From positions 496,001 to 560,000 of the forward strand of contig JAVKEJ010000058.1 of the NCBI GenBank assembly GCA_040221475.1: a stretch of DNA of 64,000 nt, given 5' to 3'. The position numbers were made by a program, and so were the translations under genes. Numbering within the stretch: position 1 is the stretch's first letter; each line of letters begins with the position of its first letter. This document shows, in pieces, positions 44,989-53,537 of the stretch. This DNA is from WLXB01 sp040221475 (GTDB taxonomy: Bacteria; Pseudomonadota; Alphaproteobacteria; Rhodospirillales; Rhodospirillaceae). The notes beneath the pieces were generated by a model, which made no database searches, had not been told where the DNA came from, and was given only the letters and a program-made list of their open reading frames with translations.

Positions 44989-45075
44989 GCCTTTATGACT
45001 CCTGTGTGACGCGGGAAAGATTCAATCTCGTGCTGTAATCCGGCATAAGAGGCGGCGGCAAGGGGCACCGTGCAA

Positions 45076-45093
45076 GCGTCGCAAAAACTTCAC
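45076..45093 (+). promoter_or_regulatory. Degenerate Pho-box-like site upstream of phoX
   Basis: The sequence gcGTCgc-AAAA-acTTCAC matches 11 of 18 positions of the PhoB consensus CTGTCAT-AAAA-CTGTCAC with the correct 11-base period, 72 bases before the phoX ATG. The match is weak, and the proposal leans on the gene context. Confidence 0.25.
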
Positions 45094-45164
45094 GAGACGA
45101 ATGCGAAACGGATGCCTAACTAGGAATACAAGCTTGCCCTTTACGAGATGAGAAGCGGAGTCAC

Positions 45165-47141
45165 ATGACGGATATGGTCCCCCAGAACACGCCAAAGCCC
45201 CACCCAGAGCCCAGCGCCTCGACGGCCGCTGAGATGGCTGATCAGACAGTCGGTCAGGCACCCGGTCAAACGGATATGGCCACCTTGGCGCGGCGTGATC
45301 TGTTGCACGGCACGGCGGCGGCGATGGCGGCTGCGGCCTTGGCCCCGGAAGCCTTGCGCATCGCTCATGCGGTGGCTGCGCCCGCAGGCGACTCGCTCTA
45401 TTTTAAGGAACTCACCCACGGCATCGATGACACCCATCATGTGGCCGAGGGTTATAACGCCGATGTGTTGGTGCGCTGGGGCGATCCGCTGTTTCCAGAC
45501 TCGCCCGCGTTTGCGCCAGACTCTTTGACCGGAGCCGCACAACTCAAACAGTTTGGTTACAACTGCGATTTTATTGGCTACTTCCCGTTGCCGCTGGGAT
45601 CGCAAAACTCAGATCATGGTCTGCTGTGTGTGAATCACGAATACACCTCGAGCGATCTGATGTTCAACGATGTGCGGGGATCGAGCCCCTATCCGGCCCC
45701 GACCCGTCGTCATATTGAGGTCGAAATGGCCGCCCATGGGCACACGGTGGTTGAAGTGAAGCGCGCGGCCAACGGTACATGGAGCTACGTGCTAGACAGC
45801 ACCTATAATCGCCGCATTTCGGCCAGTGATACGGTGATGGCGCTCTCCGGTCCGGCAGCGGGACATGAGCGTTTGAAAACCACCGATGACCCGACAGGGC
45901 GTTCCGTCATTGGCACATTTAACAATTGTGCGGGCGGGCAAACGCCCTGGGGCACCTGTTTGATGGCCGAAGAGAATGTGCATTATTATTTTGATGGCGA
46001 TCCGCGTGGCACGGAAGAAGCCGCCAATCATCTGGCCATGGGGATTACCCAAGAGCTGCGCTATTCCTGGAGCACATATATCGACCGCTTTAATGTGGAG
46101 AATGAGCCCCACGAGCCCAATCGTTTTGGCTGGGTGGTCGAATATGATCCGTACGACCCCAATTCGAAACCTGTGAAACGCACCGCTTTGGGCCGGTTCA
46201 AACATGAGGGCGCAACCACGGTGATCAGCCGTGATGGACGCCTCGTGGTTTACACCGGCGACGACCAGTTGTTTCAGTACCTCTATAAATTCGTGTCCAC
46301 CAACACAGTGGATCTGGAAAACCGAGCGGCCAATCGCGACCTGCTGGATGACGGCATTTTGTATGTCGCGCGTTTTGAAGAAAATGGCACACTGGAATGG
46401 TTGCCATTGGTCTGGGGCAATGGTCCTCTGACTTTAGAAAACGGCTTTGCCGATCAAGGCGATGTGTTGATTGAAACGCGCCGTGCGGCGTCGTTCATGG
46501 GCGCAACAGCGATGGATCGGCCCGAGGATGTGGAAACCAATCCGGTCACCGGCTCGGTGTTTGTGGCGTTGACCAAAAACAGCTTTCGTCGAGCAAACCG
46601 GGTGGATGCCGCCAATCCCCGGGCGCGCAATCGCGCTGGTCATATTATTGAGATGATCCCGCCAGGTGGGGAAGGCCCAGAGGCAGAACACACTTCCACC
46701 ACCTTTACTTGGAGCATCTTCCTGCGGGCCGGGGATGCTTTTGATCCCAGCGTGGGCGCGCAATATCATGCCGATGTGACCCAAAACGGCTGGCTCGCCA
46801 ATCCGGACAATGTGGCATTTGATCCCCAGGGTCGCATCTGGATTGCGACAGATGGCGCCCCAGATTTCGATACGGCGGATGGCATTTGGGCGGCCAATGT
46901 ACGTGGCGCCTCGACGGCTTTAACCAAGTACTTTTTCAAATGCCCTGTTGGCGCGGAGATGTGCGGTCCGGCGTTTACGCCGAACGGCGAAACGCTGTTT
47001 TGCTCAGTCCAGCATCCGGCCCAGGGCGATGGCTCGAACTATGGCGCGCCCTCGACGCGCTGGCCGGATTTCAAAGACGATACGCCGCCCCGGCCTTCGG
47101 TTGTGGCCATCACCCGTGCGGATGGCGGAGCCATCGGTTAA
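45165..47141 (+). CDS. phoX: PhoX-family alkaline phosphatase
   Basis: The 658-residue DUF839 protein has a twin-arginine signal (LARRDLLHGTAAAMAAAAL) starting around residue 42, after an unusually long hydrophilic N-terminus. PhoX features include LCVNHEYTSSDLMF, GGQTPWGTCLMAEEN, FGWVVEYDPYDPNS, YTGDDQLFQYLYKF and PDNVAFDPQGRIWIATDG. It is a calcium/iron phosphatase common in marine bacteria under phosphate limitation. The last 20 bases, including the stop, are repeated once immediately downstream. Confidence 0.93.
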   Translation: MTDMVPQNTPKPHPEPSASTAAEMADQTVGQAPGQTDMATLARRDLLHGTAAAMAAAALAPEALRIAHAVAAPAGDSLYFKELTHGIDDTHHVAEGYNADVLVRWGDPLFPDSPAFAPDSLTGAAQLKQFGYNCDFIGYFPLPLGSQNSDHGLLCVNHEYTSSDLMFNDVRGSSPYPAPTRRHIEVEMAAHGHTVVEVKRAANGTWSYVLDSTYNRRISASDTVMALSGPAAGHERLKTTDDPTGRSVIGTFNNCAGGQTPWGTCLMAEENVHYYFDGDPRGTEEAANHLAMGITQELRYSWSTYIDRFNVENEPHEPNRFGWVVEYDPYDPNSKPVKRTALGRFKHEGATTVISRDGRLVVYTGDDQLFQYLYKFVSTNTVDLENRAANRDLLDDGILYVARFEENGTLEWLPLVWGNGPLTLENGFADQGDVLIETRRAASFMGATAMDRPEDVETNPVTGSVFVALTKNSFRRANRVDAANPRARNRAGHIIEMIPPGGEGPEAEHTSTTFTWSIFLRAGDAFDPSVGAQYHADVTQNGWLANPDNVAFDPQGRIWIATDGAPDFDTADGIWAANVRGASTALTKYFFKCPVGAEMCGPAFTPNGETLFCSVQHPAQGDGSNYGAPSTRWPDFKDDTPPRPSVVAITRADGGAIG

Positions 47142-47163
47142 ATATGGCGGAGCCATCAGTTAA
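47122..47163. repeat. Tandem duplication of the phoX 3' end
   Basis: The 20 bases atggcggagccatcggttaa (47122-47141, ending in the stop codon) recur at 47144-47163 with one change, a period of 22 bases. Each copy holds the small palindrome atggc-gga-gccat. Confidence 0.9.
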
Positions 47164-47289
47164 GATGCGCGATGGTCGCGGTTTCCTCCAGATTCTTGGT
47201 TTTTGCCTGATTCCTGTTGAAACGTTGCGTTAAAACTCCGATATAAGCACCAGAGTGACAGCGTTTTTATGCGCCGTTCTGACTGTTGA

Positions 47290-48516
47290 TTGGAGCCTGC
47301 CATGTACCTGGAAGAAAAAGCCTCGGGAGAGCCTTTAATGCCCTCTATCGATAGCTTCGCCCAACCGACCCATGATGAAGCGTCGCGCCAGGGGTATGTG
47401 GCCCAGATGCGTAAAGTGATTATGGCGGATATGGCGCAGGACATGCGCGCCGTCTACGAAAAATCCGTTGAGCCTGCGATTAAAGCCAAAACAGGAAAGT
47501 CCCCTGAGGATGCCGTGGCCGTACGCAAGGCGATGGAAGACAACACCTATTATCAAGTGTGGTCGTCGATGCGTTATAACGCCCAGGAAATGGTCTGGGG
47601 CTCGGTGCTGGAAGAGGTTGAGCGCGATCTGGCGAAGATGATTGAGATCGCTGACGAGGCCGAAGAAAAATTACCAGCCGGCGGCACGCTGCGTCTAAAC
47701 CCTGATCTGGAGATTCCGAAGGCTGTGAGTTCGCTGGATATTCACCTGATGCCAGGGTGCTTTCATACAGAGTTTACCGACAAAGATATTTCCGTCGGCG
47801 CGGTTTATGCGCGCGGTACCAACGTGTTCTCCGGCGGACTGAGAAAGAAGAAAAATCCAGGCAAAGGCGGTGTGGCCGATTCCATCGCCCATTACCTGCG
47901 TTTGAAGTACCCCAATTTTAAGCCCAAGCGTATTCTGGATTTGGGCTGCACCATTGGGGCCAATTTGCTGCCCTATCAAAAGGCGTTTCCGGATGCTGAA
48001 CTGTATGGTGTGGACGTTGGCGCACCGGTGCTGCGCTATGGCCATGCCCGCGCGCAATCCCGCGGGATGCCCGTGCACTTTTCGCAACAGAACGCCGAGT
48101 CCATGGATTTCGAAGACAACAGTTTTGATTTGGTCGTCTCCAGCTTCTTCTTCCATGAAATTGCGGTGCCTTCGACCAAGAAAATTCTGGCCGAGATTCA
48201 TCGCATTCTGGCCCCGGGTGGCGTCACCATTCATATGGAACTGCCGCCGTCCAACGCCATGGACCCGTATTACAATTTCTTCCTGGATTGGGACGCTTAC
48301 CACAACCACGAGCCCCATTACGCGGCCTTCCGCAAGCAAGACCCGATTGAATTGCTGGTGGAGGCCGGGTTTGCCAGGGGCGCCTCCAGTCTGGTGCGCA
48401 TCCCAGATCGCGGGGGTGTGACGGATCAGGAGTTTGAGGATTTTGCCCAGGGCAAAGGCGAAGCGCCCCAGCACAGTAATTTCTCCAGCTATTACCTGTT
48501 TGGCGCGAGCAAGTAG
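47290..48516 (+). CDS. Class I SAM methyltransferase with uncharacterised N-terminal region (copy 1)
   Basis: The 408-residue protein has a catalytic Rossmann domain with motif I RILDLGCTIGANLLPY (about residue 214), YGVDVGAP, NAESMDFEDNSFDLVVSSFFFHE and LAPGGVTIHMELPP. The first 200 residues form a separate, mostly helical region (THDEASRQGYVAQMRKVIM, then NTYYQVWSSMRYNAQEMVW) that I cannot assign. A close paralogue follows 130 bases later. The alternative start ATG at codon 17 (MPSIDSF) aligns better with the paralogue. The substrate is unknown; the phosphate genes upstream are the only context. Confidence 0.85.
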   Translation: MEPAMYLEEKASGEPLMPSIDSFAQPTHDEASRQGYVAQMRKVIMADMAQDMRAVYEKSVEPAIKAKTGKSPEDAVAVRKAMEDNTYYQVWSSMRYNAQEMVWGSVLEEVERDLAKMIEIADEAEEKLPAGGTLRLNPDLEIPKAVSSLDIHLMPGCFHTEFTDKDISVGAVYARGTNVFSGGLRKKKNPGKGGVADSIAHYLRLKYPNFKPKRILDLGCTIGANLLPYQKAFPDAELYGVDVGAPVLRYGHARAQSRGMPVHFSQQNAESMDFEDNSFDLVVSSFFFHEIAVPSTKKILAEIHRILAPGGVTIHMELPPSNAMDPYYNFFLDWDAYHNHEPHYAAFRKQDPIELLVEAGFARGASSLVRIPDRGGVTDQEFEDFAQGKGEAPQHSNFSSYYLFGASK

Positions 48517-48646
48517 CCTGCTTTAGCTGCTGGCGTTTGTTCAGCAGGGCCTGTTCAGCAGGAGAAGGTTGTGCCATCGCCCCTTGCGCGGCCCGGGGCT
48601 GGGCGAGATAGTTGTGGTTGTGACAGTCTGAGAATGGAGAACGGCG

Positions 48647-49834
48647 ATGAATGCTATTCGTGACATCGACAGTTTGGTTGATCCGACCCATGATGAATTG
48701 GCGCGCCAGGGGTTTGTCTCGCGGCTGCGCAAGCACATTATGAAAGATGTCGCGGAGGACATGCGGCAAGCCTACGAGGGCGCAGTGAAACCCGCTTTTG
48801 TGGCGGCAAACGGACGTGAGCCCGAAAGTGGCGAAGAAGTCCGCGATGCCATTGAAGGCAACACCACCTATAAAATGTGGAGCAGCTTGCGCTACAACGC
48901 CCAGGAAATGGTGTGGGACTCTGTGCGTGAAGAAGTCGAGCGCCAGTTGCCGGGGATGATTTCCATCGCCCGCCAAGCCTCTCACTCCAACTCTCACGGC
49001 GGATCACTGACGCTGAATCCTGATCTTGCCATGCCGGATTACGTCGATACGCTAGACGTGCATTTGATGCCAGGGTGCTGGCAAGACGAGCATATTGAAG
49101 ATGATGTGGCTCAGGGCGCGATTTATGCCCATGGCGGCCTGGTGTTTCGCGGCTCACTGCTGCCCAGCAAGACCCGCAGCGGAGTCGCCGCCTCGGTTAG
49201 CAAATGGCTGTCGATTAAATATCCAGCGTTTAAGCCCGAGAAAATTCTCGAAACCGGCTGCACCATCGGCAACAACATGTTCCCCTATCACGACATTTAT
49301 CCCGATGCTGAACTCTACGGCGTTGATGTGGCGGCGCCGTGCTTGCGCTATGCCCACGCCCGGGCTGCCGCGCGCGATATCAGCGTCCATTGGTCACAGC
49401 AAAATGCGGAAAAGATGACCTTTGCTGACAACAGTTTTGATTTGATTGTGTCCAGCTTCTTCTTCCACGAACTGTCCGTCAAAGCCACGAAACGTGTGCT
49501 GTCCGAGTGCCGCCGTTTGCTCAAGCCCGGCGGCATGATGATCCATATGGAGTTGCCACCCGCCTCGCAAGTGGATGCCTATTATAATTTCTATCTGGAC
49601 TGGGACAACGAGCACAACAACGAACCCCATTATCGGGACTTCCGGGCGCAAGAGTCCGTCGACCTGATGACCAGCGCGGGATTTGAAGCACAAGAGTGCT
49701 TCACAACCTCCATACCCGATGTGGGTGGCGTTGATGCGGACCATTTTCGCAAGGTCGCCTTGGGCGAAGTCCCGCCACCAGCCCATGGCAACTACACGTC
49801 CTGGTGCTTGTTTGGAGCCACCAAACCTGTCTGA
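48647..49834 (+). CDS. Class I SAM methyltransferase with uncharacterised N-terminal region (copy 2)
   Basis: The 395-residue paralogue of the preceding gene is collinear with it throughout. The same N-terminal region opens DPTHDELARQGFVSRLRKHI, with TTYKMWSSLRYNAQEMVWDSV. Motif I is KILETGCTIGNNMFPY (about residue 199), where the acidic position reads E-T instead of D-L. The SSFFFHE and PGGMMIHMELPP blocks are kept. Both copies have the YYNF(F/Y)LDWD segment, probably part of the substrate pocket. GGAGAAC-type sites precede the ATG. A structured inverted repeat follows the gene. Confidence 0.85.
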   Translation: MNAIRDIDSLVDPTHDELARQGFVSRLRKHIMKDVAEDMRQAYEGAVKPAFVAANGREPESGEEVRDAIEGNTTYKMWSSLRYNAQEMVWDSVREEVERQLPGMISIARQASHSNSHGGSLTLNPDLAMPDYVDTLDVHLMPGCWQDEHIEDDVAQGAIYAHGGLVFRGSLLPSKTRSGVAASVSKWLSIKYPAFKPEKILETGCTIGNNMFPYHDIYPDAELYGVDVAAPCLRYAHARAAARDISVHWSQQNAEKMTFADNSFDLIVSSFFFHELSVKATKRVLSECRRLLKPGGMMIHMELPPASQVDAYYNFYLDWDNEHNNEPHYRDFRAQESVDLMTSAGFEAQECFTTSIPDVGGVDADHFRKVALGEVPPPAHGNYTSWCLFGATKPV

Positions 49835-49860
49835 TGCTCTGGGTTTGAGCAGGCGGAGGA

Positions 49861-49959
49861 CTTGCTCCTGATCTTAATACAGTTCTGGGGGGGATTCTGA
49901 GCCAGACGCCCAGGGGGAGGGGTGTCTGAGGGGTCAGAGAACTGAAGATCAAGAGCAAG
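49861..49959. repeat. Long nested inverted repeat after the methyltransferase pair
   Basis: The outer arms cttgctcctgatctt (49861-49875) and aagatcaagagcaag (49945-49959) pair at 14 of 15 positions. A second stem, cagttct (49880-49886) with agaactg (49938-49944), and a third, cagacgccc (49903-49911) with gggtgtctg (49920-49928), nest inside. The whole could form one imperfect hairpin of about 99 bases. The strong continuous pairing suggests a structured RNA or a 3' processing/termination element. Confidence 0.75.
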
Positions 49960-50036
49960 CCTGTTAGGCCTTTTGGGCGCCGATGCTGACGCTCTCTTTA
50001 TTGTTTGGTGTGCGTTTTAGGAAACAACCACTGAAT

Positions 50037-50135
50037 TTAGAGAAGCGTGACAGCACTGGCCGCAAAGATAATACCTGTGAACAGCACAGTCGAAATTACG
50101 ACGGTGATGTGCAGGTAATTCGATAAGCGATCCAT
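50037..50135 (-). CDS. 32-residue single-helix membrane protein
   Basis: An ATG at 50135, six bases after AAGGAGA (complement of 50142-50148), opens 32 codons ending TAA at 50037. The short polar N-terminus MDRLSNYLH is followed by one uninterrupted hydrophobic helix (ITVVISTVLFTGIIFAA...) long enough to cross the membrane. I do not recognise it. The near-perfect ribosome site and clean membrane-helix composition argue for a real small protein. It is the only gene I find between 49835 and 50316. Confidence 0.6.
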   Translation of the reverse strand: MDRLSNYLHITVVISTVLFTGIIFAASAVTLL

Positions 50136-50316
50136 GTCTTTTCTCCTTAAACCGCGTCGCCAACTCATTATGTGTTGGTCTTCATTGCGGTATACGGACG
50201 AAATAATGTTTCGGACCTACGAAATAAATGAACGTTTATGCAGGGCAGTCATGCTGATGTTGCATAGCAGCATATTTTGAAGTCTGCTTTAAAAACAGGG
50301 ACTTATAAAAGGGCCT

Positions 50317-50679
50317 TCACGCTTTAGCCGAAATAACCTTCATTTTGGTCTCGAAAACCTGAAGGGCGTCCAAAAGGCTATGAGACTGCCGCAGAGTGCG
50401 GTGCCGGTTGGACACCACATAGCGCCCTTTTTTGGCCTGGGCACTTTTGGCTTTGCCGGTGGTTGCGAGCTTGGTGATGGTGAAGAGAGGCTCTTCATAG
50501 CTGCTGCGATAGATGCAAAAGCGGGCAAACCCTGGGGATGCGCCGATGGAATAATCGCGCCATTCGCCGCGGGACACGCGGGTCGAATAGACGCCAAGCA
50601 GCTGGGTTAACTCAGATCGGTTAAAGTGGAGGGCCGAAGGCCGCCGCCGGTAATCGGTAATCCGTACCAATTGAGTCAC
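50317..50679 (-). CDS. DUF2794 family protein
   Basis: The 120-residue soluble protein fits DUF2794, a family I know only from alphaproteobacteria: LHFNRSELTQLLGVYSTRVSRGEWRDYSIGA (key positions N-R-x-E-L and G-E-W-R-D-Y) and FCIYRSSYEEPLFTI, ending with a helical repeat region. No function is known. The gene stands alone, followed by the small membrane protein gene on the same strand. Confidence 0.85.
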   Translation of the reverse strand: MTQLVRITDYRRRPSALHFNRSELTQLLGVYSTRVSRGEWRDYSIGASPGFARFCIYRSSYEEPLFTITKLATTGKAKSAQAKKGRYVVSNRHRTLRQSHSLLDALQVFETKMKVISAKA

Positions 50680-50805
50680 AGGTCAGTGTTTCTCCGCGCG
50701 TCGTAAAGAGAGTCCTATCTTTTCACTGATTTCCTGCGCCTGCAAGGCGACGCGGGAGAGAAGCCAAGTCTGGCCTTTGTATTTATCCGCCTGACCCCAG
50801 CGGGT

Positions 50806-51075
50806 TTACCCGCCTGATCCCAAAGGTTGATTGTTACGGTCCGGGTCTGGCCGGTCGAAGCAGTTCACCCCGCCGAGGGTTTTGTAACAATATCGGCTAA
50901 GCGCTGGGCCGTTTTCCGGTGTGCCCGAGCAGAAAAACCCGCCGACAGCGCCTTCTGCGGCGGTGCAGTCGTATCCTGCGGCCTGGCGCATCATCAGGTC
51001 GCCATCTGTGCCGCACCCGGTCAAGCCCGCAGCCGAGGTGAGAATAAGAGCGAAATATAGCGCAAAACGGACCAT
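50806..51075 (-). CDS. Small lipoprotein with C-terminal cysteine motif
   Basis: The 89-residue product has a lipoprotein signal with lipobox L-T-G-C (cysteine 21). The mature part carries several cysteines and the terminal motif YCYKTLGGVNCFDRPDP, which I recall from short alphaproteobacterial lipoproteins of unknown role. I chose the ATG at 51075, which has GGAG eight bases upstream. The frame is open 15 codons further, but that extension would spoil the signal peptide. Confidence 0.75.
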   Translation of the reverse strand: MVRFALYFALILTSAAGLTGCGTDGDLMMRQAAGYDCTAAEGAVGGFFCSGTPENGPALSRYCYKTLGGVNCFDRPDPDRNNQPLGSGG

Positions 51076-51348
51076 GGTGCGGGCTCCGGCGACAAGGAAG
51101 ACACGTTTAAGAGAATCCAATTCTGACCCTGAGCGCTTAAGAAAAGCTGAATCTTAAGAAGTTCCCAGGTTATAAATACAGATCAGTCGTTCGCTGGTTT
51201 ATCAAACGGCTCATAACAACGTGGACGTGCTCTTTATATCCTGAAATCCAAGCCTCATATCGCGAATTGCAACCGGCAAGCGGCCTAGGTAAGGTACCGC
51301 CCGATTCGTCTACTCTTGCTCCGGTGCGCCATGTTCTGGTGAGCACCG

Positions 51349-52131
51349 ATGGAGATCCAATCCGTGACCAATAAAAAGGGTGGCGACCGCGCCGTCGCCA
51401 AACCGAAACGAAAGAAGAGTGATCCGCTTACGCCTGAAGAAGAGGCGGAAAAAGCCACGGATGCGTTTTTGACGGAGGTCGAGGCCGACCTGCGTGATGA
51501 ACAAATCAAACAGCTCTGGAACAAATACAGCGGCTGGCTGATGGGCGCCGCGGCAGCCATCATTCTGGCTGTGGCCGGTTACCAATATGTGCAAAGTCAA
51601 GAAACCACGCGTTTGGCGGCGCAGGCAGATGCCTTTGCCCGTGCGAGCGAGCAACTGGCCGACGGTGATCAAGACACAGCGCTCGCGACGCTGAATGGCG
51701 TCTCTCAGCAAGGTGGAGCTTATGGCGCGCTGGCGGAATTACAACGCGCAGGCGTTCTTCTGGAACAGGGGGACACCGCCGCTGCCGTCGCGATTTATAA
51801 AGCAGTCAGTCAAGACGCTACCATTGATCTGGTGTTTAACGATGTTGCCACCCTGCTCTGGGCAATTCATGGCCTGGAAACGGAAAACCCGACTGAGCTT
51901 GAAGCGGCTTTGTCTCCCTTAGCCGATCCGAGCAATGCGCATAGTTATTCCGCGTTGGAACTTATGGCACTGCTGGCGGTGCGGCAGGGCAGACCTGAAG
52001 AAGCGCAGGCCATTTTGACTCAACTGCTTGAAGACGCAAACACACCGGTTGGCCTGCGCAGCCGTGCAGTTGAGTTAAGTGCTGTGATTGGCAGTTCAGG
52101 CGGACCTGGTTCTCAGGTGGATGTCCCGTGA
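51349..52131 (+). CDS. YfgM-like single-pass membrane protein with TPR-like periplasmic domain
   Basis: The 260-residue protein has a cytoplasmic charged N-terminus, one membrane helix (LMGAAAAIILAVAGYQYV, about residues 65-82) and an alanine-rich helical repeat domain. This is the layout of YfgM, a partner of periplasmic chaperones and the Sec translocon. The gene order yfgM-bamB-der is conserved in proteobacteria, and its stop overlaps the bamB start by ATGA. An in-frame GTG at 51364, with a GGAG-containing site before it, is a possible alternative start. Confidence 0.83.
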   Translation: MEIQSVTNKKGGDRAVAKPKRKKSDPLTPEEEAEKATDAFLTEVEADLRDEQIKQLWNKYSGWLMGAAAAIILAVAGYQYVQSQETTRLAAQADAFARASEQLADGDQDTALATLNGVSQQGGAYGALAELQRAGVLLEQGDTAAAVAIYKAVSQDATIDLVFNDVATLLWAIHGLETENPTELEAALSPLADPSNAHSYSALELMALLAVRQGRPEEAQAILTQLLEDANTPVGLRSRAVELSAVIGSSGGPGSQVDVP

Positions 52132-53471
52132 TGATTTTCAGCTCCTTTGGCCGGGTTGCAGCGGTGCTTGGGGCAGCGGTGCTGATCTCGGGGTGCGGCA
52201 GCCTCAATCCCTTCAGCGGCGGCGATGACGACGATATTTTACCGGGTACGCGGGTGTCTGTTCTAGCGCTTGAACGCGCCCTGCGCCCCGATCTGAATGC
52301 GGTCGGCACGGATATTGTTTTGCCTACGCCGGAAGATACGGAGACGTGGAGCCAGGCTGGCGGATTGTCACACCATGCCATGCATCACATGGTTATTGGT
52401 CCGGCACCGCGCATCGTATGGCGGACCAGTGCCGGGTCTGGATCTGGTAAGCGCAACCGCACACTTGGCGAGCCGGTTGTAGCTGGCGGCCGTGTTTTTG
52501 TTCTGGATGCCAAGTCCTATGCGTCGGCCTACAATGCGAACAATGGGGATCGGTTGTGGCGACGAGAGCTGGTTTCTAAGAAAGAAGATGACGGCCATTT
52601 TCTTGGGGGCGGCATGGCCTATGAAGAGGGCTTGGTGTTTGCCACCACCGGCTTTGCCGAAGTGGTTGCGTTGGACGCGGCCTCCGGGCGTGATGCCTGG
52701 CGGGCCAAGGTTGATGCGCCTGTGCGATCGGCCCCGACGGTCAATGGCGGGCGTGTTTTTGTGACCACAGTTGATAATCAGGTTTTCGCACTCTCGGCCA
52801 AGGATGGTCGTCGTCTTTGGACGTATTCTGGTGTGAGTTCTCAAACGATCCTATTGGGTGGCGGCAGTCCGGCGGTTGACGGCGGTGTGGTGATCGCGCC
52901 CTTTACCAATGGTGAGATTGCGGCGCTGCGCGTCGATAACGGGGCAGTGCTGTGGAGCGACTCCGTTATCGCCGTGCGGCGCACGGAAGCGGCGGCCAGT
53001 TTGACCGACATTCGTGGACGTCCGGTGATTGACCGTGGCCGTGTCTATGCGGTTGGACACTCGGGTATTTTGGTTTCCATTGATTTGCGCACCGGGCAAC
53101 GGGTCTGGGACGTGCCTGTGCCGGGCGTCTATCAGCCCTGGATTGCTGGAGATTTCCTATACGCAACGACGATTGATTCAGAGGTGGTTTGTATTGACGT
53201 GCGCACGGGTCAAATTATGTGGGTGACCCAGTTGCGCCGGTTCGAGGATGAAGACGATCAGGAAGACCGTATTATTTGGACCGGTCCGTCTTTGGCCAGT
53301 GATCGCATACTCTTGTTCAATTCTTTTGAGCAAGCGTTGTCGTTATCGCCTTACAACGGTGACGTGCTGGGTGAGATGAAACTGCCGGCGCCGGTGACCA
53401 TTTCACCGGTATTCGCAAATTCAACCATGTATGTTTTTGATGATGCGGGCGATTTGCTGGCGTATCGCTGA
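52128..53471 (+). CDS. bamB: Outer-membrane protein assembly lipoprotein BamB
   Basis: The 447-residue protein has lipobox I-S-G-C (cysteine 23) followed by an eight-bladed PQQ-like propeller. Repeats such as LWRRELVSK, DAWRAKVDAPVRSAPTV, RLWTYSGVSS and VWDVPVPGVYQPWI share the W-x5-G type strand pattern. BamB binds BamA and helps insert beta-barrel proteins into the outer membrane. It overlaps the yfgM-like gene by four bases and precedes der by 66 bases. Confidence 0.92.
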   Translation: MMIFSSFGRVAAVLGAAVLISGCGSLNPFSGGDDDDILPGTRVSVLALERALRPDLNAVGTDIVLPTPEDTETWSQAGGLSHHAMHHMVIGPAPRIVWRTSAGSGSGKRNRTLGEPVVAGGRVFVLDAKSYASAYNANNGDRLWRRELVSKKEDDGHFLGGGMAYEEGLVFATTGFAEVVALDAASGRDAWRAKVDAPVRSAPTVNGGRVFVTTVDNQVFALSAKDGRRLWTYSGVSSQTILLGGGSPAVDGGVVIAPFTNGEIAALRVDNGAVLWSDSVIAVRRTEAAASLTDIRGRPVIDRGRVYAVGHSGILVSIDLRTGQRVWDVPVPGVYQPWIAGDFLYATTIDSEVVCIDVRTGQIMWVTQLRRFEDEDDQEDRIIWTGPSLASDRILLFNSFEQALSLSPYNGDVLGEMKLPAPVTISPVFANSTMYVFDDAGDLLAYR

Positions 53472-53537
53472 CTTTTAAACCAAGAGATTCGTTCTCAAAC
53501 TAAGAGCTTCACCCTTAAACCTCATGGCCTGTGCCTG

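Noticed and set aside
44269..45009. 246-codon frame antisense to phoD
   Set aside because: It is a shadow frame of PhoD with no motif or ribosome site.
48538..48562. Direct repeat tgttcagcagg, 14-bp period, between the methyltransferase genes
   Set aside because: It is short and only two copies; probably simple slippage without function.
47695..48997. Two long minus-strand frames antisense to the methyltransferases
   Set aside because: They mirror conserved coding sequence on the plus strand and have no independent support.
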